5,788 nt of DNA from CAZVWH01 sp964631175 (GTDB lineage: Bacteria; Planctomycetota; Phycisphaerae; Sedimentisphaerales; Anaerobacaceae). Shown piece after piece: positions 1-3,896 of the stretch (position 1 is the first letter of the stretch; every line of letters begins with the position of its first letter). The position numbers were made by a program, and so were the translations under genes. The stretch spans positions 1 to 5,788 of the forward strand of contig CAZVWH010000142.1 of the NCBI GenBank assembly GCA_964631175.1, given 5' to 3'. The notes beneath the pieces are model-generated. The model searched no databases. It was given only the letters and a program-made list of their open reading frames with translations, and was not told where the DNA came from.

Positions 1-458
1 AATTTCCAGATCATCCGGGCATAACACCGAATTCTCTTTCTGGATGGGTATAATAATACTATGCCGCAAAAAGTCAGTAGCCGCTGTCTCAATGCACGAC
101 GAACTACAAATCCTGTGAATATTACTAAAGCCAGACTCGCCGATGTAAGTCCCATCACAAACCACATCTGAATAGTTCGTCGCTGAGGGTACCAACCGTG
201 CCTTTTGGCCACTTCTCTACAGATGGCCTCTAATAAAACATGAAGGTCTAATTGCTTATTGATGCCCAGCACTAACAGACTAACCGCGAGACTCCTCCAA
301 AAAGCACGGTGTCCCCTAAGGGTTTCCGGGTAACGCGCGTAAGCCCAGCAGAGCAAAGCCGTGGCTATATACATAGCAGTCATCACCCAATCCGCGATGG
401 TGGGCTCGCCAATGCTCAGCTTCCATCTACCGTATGCCGAGATGACAAGTGTCAGCAT
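1..458 (-). CDS. Uncharacterised multi-pass membrane protein, 3' end beyond the window
   Basis: An uninterrupted minus-strand frame runs from ATG at 458 to the left edge (152 codons plus 2 bases), so the C-terminus is missing. An in-frame TGA lies 6 bases upstream of the ATG, fixing the start; only a weak purine run (GAAGAAAA) serves as ribosome binding site. Hydrophobic segments lie at about residues 22-41, 53-67, 98-120 and 126-137. Between them are a polar INKQLDLH motif (66-73) and GWYPQRR (88-94). I recall this NKQLDL...GWY.QRR pattern from an uncharacterised bacterial inner-membrane family; its function is unknown to me. The IS200-type element ends about 20 bases upstream, so any native promoter has probably been displaced and expression may depend on read-through from the transposase side. 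The last ~18 residues (YPSRKRIRCYARMIWK) are unusually basic for a helix position, and a frameshift near base 57 is possible. Confidence 0.7.
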   Translation of the reverse strand, partial: MLTLVISAYGRWKLSIGEPTIADWVMTAMYIATALLCWAYARYPETLRGHRAFWRSLAVSLLVLGINKQLDLHVLLEAICREVAKRHGWYPQRRTIQMWFVMGLTSASLALVIFTGFVVRRALRQRLLTFCGIVLLYPSRKRIRCYARMIWK

Positions 459-500
459 TTTTCTTCAAGTAAATAACTACGGGCTTATGCCAGCAGCATT

Positions 501-965
501 CTAAAATTCAAGCTTCGCTTGCCCGCTGTCTTCTTGACCCTGCTTCTGGACATATTTCCGTATCGTCTCTTCACTTATTCCTACAGTTGAAACAAAGTAG
601 CCCATCGACCAAATACCTTCTAAATCCCAATACACCTTATCTAAAAATGAAAATTTTCTTCTCATCGTGTTGCAGGTATTGGTTTTGACCATATTGACAA
701 CCTTACTCACAGAAAACTTCGGGGGTATAAACATCACTAAATGTATATGGTCTAAATCCGTATTTACCTCCAATACTTCTATCTCAGGATGAAACTTATT
801 TATCCGCTGTACCCTCTTTTTCAAATACTCATCAATACCGGCTTTCAATACCTTTCTGCGGTATTTGGTCGATATTACAATATGATACCGTGTGTAATAT
901 ACCGCATGGGCTTGCTTCTTGCACTCTATAGCAATATTATACAAGAAGACAGCGGGTACTTCCAT
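501..965 (-). CDS. tnpA: IS200/IS605-family transposase TnpA (Y1 HUH nuclease), apparently intact
   Basis: The 154-residue product catalyses single-strand excision and insertion of the element. The family start AHAVYYTRYHIV..TKYRRKVL is at residues 19-40. The HUH metal site is H73-I74-H75. IPPKFSVSKVV is at 80-90, GYFVSTVG at 122-129, and the catalytic helix IRKYVQKQ has Y138 followed four residues later by Q142, the spacing seen in this family. The C-terminal GQEDSGQAKLEF is a normal family ending, so the gene looks full length. ATG at 965 is the only ATG before the conserved core, but there is no Shine-Dalgarno and the codon abuts a perfect hairpin. In IS200, TnpA translation is known to be held low by 5' leader structure. 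Residues 1-14 are not conserved in my memory of the family, and codons 4-8 are the inverted copy of codons near the 3' end. The functional start could be a non-ATG codon nearer residue 14. Confidence 0.92.
   Translation of the reverse strand: MEVPAVFLYNIAIECKKQAHAVYYTRYHIVISTKYRRKVLKAGIDEYLKKRVQRINKFHPEIEVLEVNTDLDHIHLVMFIPPKFSVSKVVNMVKTNTCNTMRRKFSFLDKVYWDLEGIWSMGYFVSTVGISEETIRKYVQKQGQEDSGQAKLEF
509..521 (-). repeat. Small hairpin at the tnpA 3' end (right-end candidate)
   Basis: The perfect stem CAAGC / GCTTG with a 3-base loop overlaps the last codons of tnpA (Q-A-K-L). It sits just inside the proposed right end, where an IS200/IS605 element normally carries its right-end hairpin. The stem is short, so the assignment is tentative. 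Confidence 0.4.
522..536 (+). repeat. 15-bp inverted repeat, left arm (partner 942-956)
   Basis: CCCGCTGTCTTCTTG here is the exact reverse complement of 942-956. On the minus strand this arm encodes Q-E-D-S-G in the conserved C-terminal tail of TnpA, so this copy is probably the original. The match stops sharply at both ends. Confidence 0.85.
942..956 (+). repeat. 15-bp inverted repeat, right arm (partner 522-536)
   Basis: CAAGAAGACAGCGGG lies in the first codons of tnpA (minus strand, encoding P-A-V-F-L), exactly complementary to 522-536. The non-conserved N-terminal residues it specifies suggest that this arm is structural, or a relic of rearrangement, and not selected as protein sequence. 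Confidence 0.85.
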
Positions 966-985
966 CTACGGGTTCACACCCGTAG
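966..985 (-). repeat. Perfect 7-bp hairpin at the left end of the IS, abutting the tnpA start
   Basis: CTACGGG (966-972), a 6-base loop TTCACA, and CCCGTAG (979-985) form a perfect stem. Its base touches the tnpA ATG at 965. The position fits a left-end recognition hairpin for TnpA. In the mRNA it would leave no free ribosome binding site, consistent with the poor expression known for IS200 transposases. Confidence 0.75.
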
Positions 986-1050
986 TATTACAAAGGAAGA
1001 ATTAACTGCCCTGCTGTTTTAAGATGAACAGAAGCTCGTCCAGAACTTCA

Positions 1051-2268
1051 TTATTTAATCGTTAAGTCCGGATTATCCGGCCCAAAATGCTTAAGCATAA
1101 CGATTGGTTCGGTCTTGGAGGGATTAGTGATTTGTACTGCCTCTCTGGCTGCACGTTCGCTGACGAAAAACTCATCGTTGGTCAACTGGCCGTACCGTAT
1201 AAGCGTTGGCGTCTCAATATCCCACTGACCCATCTTGCCGTGTCCGGCCATCATAATAAGGCCGCAGGAAGCACTGTCCTTGACAGTTATCGTTTGGCCC
1301 GGAAGAACGGTAAGCTCTTTGGCACTGAAGTTAGTTGACTTATAGCATATCCAGTTTTCAATATAGCCTTCAGCTTTCATTTCATCGACCGGCCGGACCG
1401 GCATCGGACGCATAAATCTGTTCGCTGCAAAATTGGGGTCAAGGTTCAAATCCCAATCAATCACATCGAGCAAATGATTAACGTCACCTATTTTGTCTTT
1501 AGGTGTGTCTTTCCATAGAAGCTGCTCAGGTACAATCTGGTCGCCTGTAAGCGACTGGTACATCGCTAAGACGTCCGAAGCCTTCTGCGGCTCGTAGGTA
1601 CATAGACTGCCCGGGGCATGCAGCAGCCCCGGCGGCACATCCCAGCCAGTGCCAACTTCAAGCCGATATGCGGTGGATAGATTCGTAATTTTGTTGTCAC
1701 CTTTGGCAAAATTCAGCAGACACCGGCGGACTTGCTCCCTGGTTGTGCCTGGATTGAGGCCGAAGAAGGTATAAGGAAAATCACCGTCATGGTTGTTCAC
1801 TTGCGGTGGAAAATAATAAGCCTCGGGTTTGCCTAACTGACCCGTCAACCTGGCGTGTTTGTCCCGATGATGGATGTGCAGGGGCAAAGCTCCCTTATTG
1901 TCGAAGAATTTTGAATACATCGGCCAACACCGATACTTGTCCCACAGTCTGTCGCCAATAAGCTCACCTTTGAGCTCATCGATCGCTTCCTTAAGGAGAA
2001 CTTTTTCTATTTTTCCATTATCATCAAAGACAATAAAACTCATGCCCTCGTCCGCTGCAGTTAATGGGCCGTTGTCAGCCGGCGTGGTTGATGAAAACCA
2101 GCGTTCATCAATACCCCCACGCTCACCACCCAGTGCATAGTAATCATCCGGATGGAGCTTTATACGCCGGCCCGGCACGCAAAAAGAACGCGGTACCCAG
2201 TTCGGCGCTAACCTTACAATTCCTTTTCCCTGCTGGAGTGCTCTGCTCGCAATAGATTTAGCAGACAT
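1051..2268 (-). CDS. Double-cupin protein resembling class I mannose-6-phosphate isomerase (ManA-like)
   Basis: The complete product is 405 residues. AAGGAG (2274-2279) lies 5 bases before the ATG. The first cupin contains LPLHIHHRDKHARL (H131, H133), GKPEAYYF (E149) and WDVPPGLLHAPG (H217). The order and spacing His-x-His, Glu about 16 on, His about 68 further match the zinc ligands of short bacterial phosphomannose isomerases (QVHP.., KTEcW, G.vHa). A second cupin-like part covers about 313-398 (LTVLPGQTITVKDS, GHGKMG, then DEFFVSERAAREAVQI). The N-terminal ~110 residues match nothing I recognise. No signal peptide is evident, so it is probably cytoplasmic. I recall similar proteins in planctomycetes, usually without assigned function. 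Sugar-phosphate isomerase activity is plausible but unproven, and a non-catalytic or different metal-cupin role is equally possible. It stands alone: no sugar-nucleotide genes lie beside it. No convincing terminator follows before the IS. Confidence 0.8.
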   Translation of the reverse strand: MSAKSIASRALQQGKGIVRLAPNWVPRSFCVPGRRIKLHPDDYYALGGERGGIDERWFSSTTPADNGPLTAADEGMSFIVFDDNGKIEKVLLKEAIDELKGELIGDRLWDKYRCWPMYSKFFDNKGALPLHIHHRDKHARLTGQLGKPEAYYFPPQVNNHDGDFPYTFFGLNPGTTREQVRRCLLNFAKGDNKITNLSTAYRLEVGTGWDVPPGLLHAPGSLCTYEPQKASDVLAMYQSLTGDQIVPEQLLWKDTPKDKIGDVNHLLDVIDWDLNLDPNFAANRFMRPMPVRPVDEMKAEGYIENWICYKSTNFSAKELTVLPGQTITVKDSASCGLIMMAGHGKMGQWDIETPTLIRYGQLTNDEFFVSERAAREAVQITNPSKTEPIVMLKHFGPDNPDLTIK

Positions 2269-2273
2269 AAATA

Positions 2274-2279
2274 CTCCTT
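2274..2279 (-). promoter_or_regulatory. Shine-Dalgarno of the ManA-like cupin gene
   Basis: AAGGAG on the minus strand, 5 bases before the ATG at 2268. It supports that start and shows that at least this part of the genome uses conventional ribosome binding sites, in contrast to folC. Confidence 0.8.
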
Positions 2280-2405
2280 AATTACAAGCGCAAAATAGAG
2301 CGACCCATAAAATCAATTCGAATAAATAAACACAATAGAACGTAACTATGCTTAATAATCCGTCATTTATCCGCTGAACAAAAATCAGCCTTTACAAAAT
2401 TTTAG

Positions 2406-2476
2406 GTCTCTCTGTTGCTATTTTATACAGTTAGAGACATTAGGCAACGATTTTCAGCCTCTAACTGCCGGAGGCT
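2406..2476. repeat. Cluster of overlapping, mutually exclusive inverted repeats
   Basis: Three complementary pairs share segments. GTCTCT (2406-2411) pairs with AGAGAC (2433-2438). CAGTTAGAG (2428-2436) pairs perfectly with CTCTAACTG (2459-2467). AGCCTC (2456-2461) pairs with GAGGCT (2471-2476). Neighbouring pairs cannot form together, which is the layout of attenuators and switching leaders. There is no T-run after any stem on either strand, so no terminator arm is evident. It could equally be an operator with dyad symmetry or chance. Confidence 0.45.
2420..2447 (-). promoter_or_regulatory. Possible sigma70-type promoter toward the cupin gene
   Basis: On the minus strand TTGCCT (2442-2447) is followed after 16 bases by TAAAAT (2420-2425). 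Use of this promoter would give the cupin mRNA a leader of roughly 145 bases. AT-rich sequence throws up such matches often, so this is only a candidate. It lies inside the hairpin cluster. Confidence 0.25.
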
Positions 2477-2736
2477 TGGCTTAAGCATCCAAATAATGGG
2501 GCAATTTTCACATTTGATTCGTAACCGGTTTTAGGCCATTTTGGATTTTTGTTTTTAAACTAACCAGTATGTGTTACTTGCCGAATCCCAAAGTTTTTTC
2601 TTCGCTTAGTTTATGAATTTCGAATGGTGGTGTGTAAACATGTTATTCGTCGGTCCGAATTCAACTGCCGTCCGGCTTTTTAATTACGCAATGACACTTA
2701 ATTTTCAATTTCTCACGTAAAGAAATGATTTTCTGC

Positions 2737-2767
2737 TTGACTTATTCTTTTACCGCCCTACTATACT
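2737..2767 (+). promoter_or_regulatory. Candidate promoter of the small-protein operon
   Basis: TTGACT (2737-2742) lies upstream of two overlapping -10 candidates, TACTAT (2759-2764, spacing 16) and TATACT (2762-2767, spacing 19). Transcription would start near 2772, giving a leader of about 30 bases that contains the Shine-Dalgarno at 2787-2793. Order and distances fit a normal promoter-RBS-gene arrangement. Confidence 0.5.
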
Positions 2768-2786
2768 ATTTAATATTTAGAATCAT

Positions 2787-2793
2787 GGAGGAG
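2787..2793 (+). promoter_or_regulatory. Strong Shine-Dalgarno GGAGGAG before the 116-aa gene
   Basis: GGAGGAG is followed by an 8-base spacer and ATG at 2802; a second in-frame ATG occurs two codons later. This is the strongest ribosome binding site in the window and the main reason to believe the plus-strand frame. Confidence 0.6.
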
Positions 2794-2801
2794 TAGGTGG
2801 C

Positions 2802-3152
2802 ATGGATATGCCCAGAACGAAACATGGATGTTCAAACAATAAGGGGGTTTCCTTTTATTTCTCAAAGGCTTGCAATATTCTCCTTTCATCCTTCAGAGAA
2901 TTTCTATCCTCAATTAACTCTCTTAGTATTCGAGAGTGCGGCTGCTTAACCAAATTAGGACGTTTCCTTACCTCGTCACCTAGCAGAATTCTACCGTTAT
3001 ATCTGGTAGAAGGCAGTAAAGGAGCATTGCACGGAGGCAAGCTCCTTTCTGTCCCGTGGAAATCTTACGCTACTATTGACTTGTTTTCTAATGAGCCGGA
3101 GAGCGCAGTATATATGATCATACATGCACGTATCTTAGGCTGGTTTTATTAA
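2802..3152 (+). CDS. Hypothetical protein, 116 aa, first gene of a putative two-gene operon
   Basis: I do not recognise this protein. Support for it is positional: promoter-like sequence, strong Shine-Dalgarno, and a TAA (3150-3152) that overlaps the Shine-Dalgarno of the next gene. The product is rich in Ser, Leu and Phe, has four Cys, and shows no clear signal peptide or transmembrane helix; the N-terminus begins MDMPRTKHG. A caution: Ser/Leu/Phe richness is typical of sequence read antisense to a charged protein. The opposite strand does carry a 69-codon open stretch (3064 to 2855) whose translation, including GRILLGDEVRKRPNLVKQ and ELIEDRNSLKDERR, looks natural, though it has no ATG and no usable ribosome binding site. 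I prefer the plus strand but would not be surprised if this were a shadow of a decayed minus-strand gene. Codon use differs from that of folC. Confidence 0.4.
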   Translation: MDMPRTKHGCSNNKGVSFYFSKACNILLSSFREFLSSINSLSIRECGCLTKLGRFLTSSPSRILPLYLVEGSKGALHGGKLLSVPWKSYATIDLFSNEPESAVYMIIHARILGWFY

Positions 3153-3156
3153 GGAG
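3151..3156 (+). promoter_or_regulatory. Shine-Dalgarno AAGGAG overlapping the upstream stop codon
   Basis: AAGGAG begins inside the TAA of the 116-aa frame. It is 11 bases from ATG 3168 and 4 bases from an earlier ATG (3161) that opens only a four-codon frame ending in TGA at 3173-3175. The arrangement suggests translational coupling of the two small genes. Confidence 0.55.
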
Positions 3157-3167
3157 CAGAATGTCAA

Positions 3168-3401
3168 ATGACTGAGTTTGAAGCAGAAACATCGGTCCTT
3201 CTGAACATTATACGGATATCGATTATTGTGGTAGCCCTTCCTGCATATTTCCTGCTAATAATTCTTACTGCATTAATAACTTTACCACTAAATTTATTTA
3301 ATCCATTGATGAATAAGTTGTTGAGAACAAAAAACACATTCACAAGTGGTAATCCGCATGCAAAACAAAAGGGGATTATACCAAATCAGTACAAGCTCTG
3401 A
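3168..3401 (+). CDS. Small membrane protein of unknown function, 77 aa
   Basis: The acidic N-terminus (E3, E5, E7) is followed by a long hydrophobic stretch at about residues 10-44 (rich in Ile, Leu and Val, with Arg16 and Pro25). This forms one long or two short membrane segments. A basic tail (K50, R53, K55, K66, K68, K76) follows. By the positive-inside rule the tail should be cytoplasmic. The length and layout resemble the many small single-span bacterial membrane proteins that act as toxins, sensors or subunits, but no family motif is recognisable. AAGGAG 11 bases upstream and the overlap of that site with the preceding stop suggest co-translation with the 116-aa frame. No strong terminator follows; a 7-bp hairpin occurs about 60 bases downstream. 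Confidence 0.6.
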   Translation: MTEFEAETSVLLNIIRISIIVVALPAYFLLIILTALITLPLNLFNPLMNKLLRTKNTFTSGNPHAKQKGIIPNQYKL

Positions 3402-3459
3402 ATTAACGCTCTGTTATCACCTCCTTAGCTCACATCAGGTCAATTTCTATCCAACAAGC

Positions 3460-3477
3460 TGGACTCCGTCGAGTCCA
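3460..3477 (+). repeat. Perfect 7-bp hairpin downstream of the small membrane protein gene
   Basis: TGGACTC and GAGTCCA enclose the 4-base loop CGTC. It lies about 60 bases after the stop of the small membrane protein gene. No T-run follows, so it is not a standard rho-independent terminator; it might stabilise a transcript 3' end. Confidence 0.4.
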
Positions 3478-3529
3478 TCAGTCGAGCCGGAACCCAGCCG
3501 AGCAACCTAATAGTGTGCTGGAATCAGTC

Positions 3530-3586
3530 ATGGATGTATATAAACGTGAGAAATATCATGATGTAGAGCCAAAACTTAGGAGCTAA
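3530..3586 (+). pseudogene. Short coding-like remnant or micro-ORF, 18 aa
   Basis: ATG 3530 to TAA 3584 encodes MDVYKREKYHDVEPKLRS, a natural-looking charged peptide. The same frame stays open upstream to about 3408 (roughly 60 codons in all, including PAEQPNSVLESV). There is no good Shine-Dalgarno. It could be the preserved 3' end of a decayed gene, a microprotein, or chance. I recognise no family. Confidence 0.2.
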
Positions 3587-3858
3587 ATAAAAATTTCAGA
3601 CACCTGCAATTCCCGAGACGATCATAACTAATATTGAACAAAAAATTTCTAATAGCAGTAGTATTATGTAATCAATAGCGCGAAAAGAACACCAAACAAT
3701 AAATTGGCATAAGAGAAATTAATTATGTGTTTAGTAATTCTGATGTAGATAGTATCTTGAAAAATACCCTCATACCACAGGTTTCTTCTAACCTCTGCAT
3801 CAACAAGCTCTTATGACGTACTGCTTGGCAGACATTGTTGTTTCATATAGTGTGACTA

Positions 3859-3887
3859 TTGACGAAAATGCTTCTATCGGCTAAAAT
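3859..3887 (+). promoter_or_regulatory. Near-consensus promoter of folC, predicting a leaderless mRNA
   Basis: TTGACG (3859-3864), a spacer of exactly 17 bases, then TAAAAT (3882-3887). The -10 box ends only 9 bases before the folC ATG, so transcription should start at about 3894-3897, at or within a few bases of the start codon. No Shine-Dalgarno is present, which fits a leaderless transcript. Confidence 0.65.
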
Positions 3888-3896
3888 CAAATTTTC

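Larger units (their letters stand above)
477..985 (-). mobile_element. IS200/IS605-family insertion sequence, single-gene (tnpA only)
   Basis: A compact element of about 0.5 kb is built around one Y1 transposase gene, with no tnpB accessory gene nearby. The boundaries are inferred. The heptamer CTACGGG begins at 477 and its reverse complement CCCGTAG ends at 985. The right copy is the outer arm of a perfect hairpin immediately upstream of tnpA, and a second hairpin overlaps the end of tnpA (509-521). Subterminal hairpins are the usual recognition structures of this family, which inserts as single strands next to a short target without duplicating it. Family members normally lack terminal inverted repeats, so the 7-bp match at the proposed ends may just be hairpin-arm sequence. 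The true cleavage sites could lie several bases further out. Family identity is secure; the exact ends are not. Confidence 0.65.
2269..2801. other. Intergenic region between divergent genes, with a hairpin cluster and promoters
   Basis: 533 AT-rich bases separate the minus-strand cupin gene from the plus-strand small-protein operon. No convincing coding frame is visible. It holds a cluster of mutually exclusive inverted repeats (2406-2476), a possible minus-strand promoter (2420-2447) and a promoter-like sequence plus strong Shine-Dalgarno for the operon (2737-2793). A short GC stem followed by TTTTT occurs at 2667-2681 but is too weak to call a terminator. Confidence 0.6.
3402..3896. other. 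Intergenic region between the small-protein operon and folC
   Basis: 495 AT-rich bases. The first part carries a 7-bp hairpin (3460-3477) without a T-run and a coding-like remnant ending at 3586. From 3587 to about 3850 I see no gene, RNA or repeat that stands out, apart from a 5-bp hairpin AGGTT/AACCT at 3779-3794. The last 40 bases hold the folC promoter. Confidence 0.6.

Noticed and set aside
912..940. Possible plus-strand promoter TTGCTT-17-TATTAT that could drive an antisense RNA to the tnpA start, as in Salmonella IS200
   Set aside because: The -35 box matches consensus poorly, and a transcript starting there would overlap only the first few codons of tnpA.
420..970. Direct repeat CTTCCATCTAC at 420-430 and 959-969
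   Set aside because: Matches of 11 bases are expected several times by chance in a window this size, and the flanks do not extend.
789..1022. Plus-strand 77-codon frame across the tnpA start
   Set aside because: It is antisense to the conserved TnpA N-terminal half and has no family resemblance or ribosome binding site.
1014..1031. Hairpin CTGTT/AACAG downstream of the cupin gene as a terminator
   Set aside because: It has a five-base AT-rich stem with an 8-base loop and no T-run on the minus strand.
1002..1061. Short minus-strand frame after the cupin stop reading NNEVLDELLFILKQQGS
   Set aside because: It looks protein-like but is only about 19 codons, has no start, and the cupin protein already ends naturally in another frame; a gene remnant cannot be told from chance.
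1443..1454. GGTTCAAATCCC, resembling a tRNA T-arm
   Set aside because: It lies inside the cupin gene and no acceptor, D or anticodon stems fit around it.
1874..2255. Plus-strand open frames opposite the cupin gene
   Set aside because: They are shadows of the 405-residue minus-strand protein; their Ser/Pro-rich composition is typical of antisense reading.
2667..2681. GCCG-TC-CGGC followed by TTTTT as a terminator
   Set aside because: The loop would be only two bases, or the stem three, and no gene ends just upstream of it.
3708..3815. Inverted repeat CATAAGAG / CTCTTATG
   Set aside because: An 8-bp match about 90 bases apart in AT-rich sequence is expected by chance.
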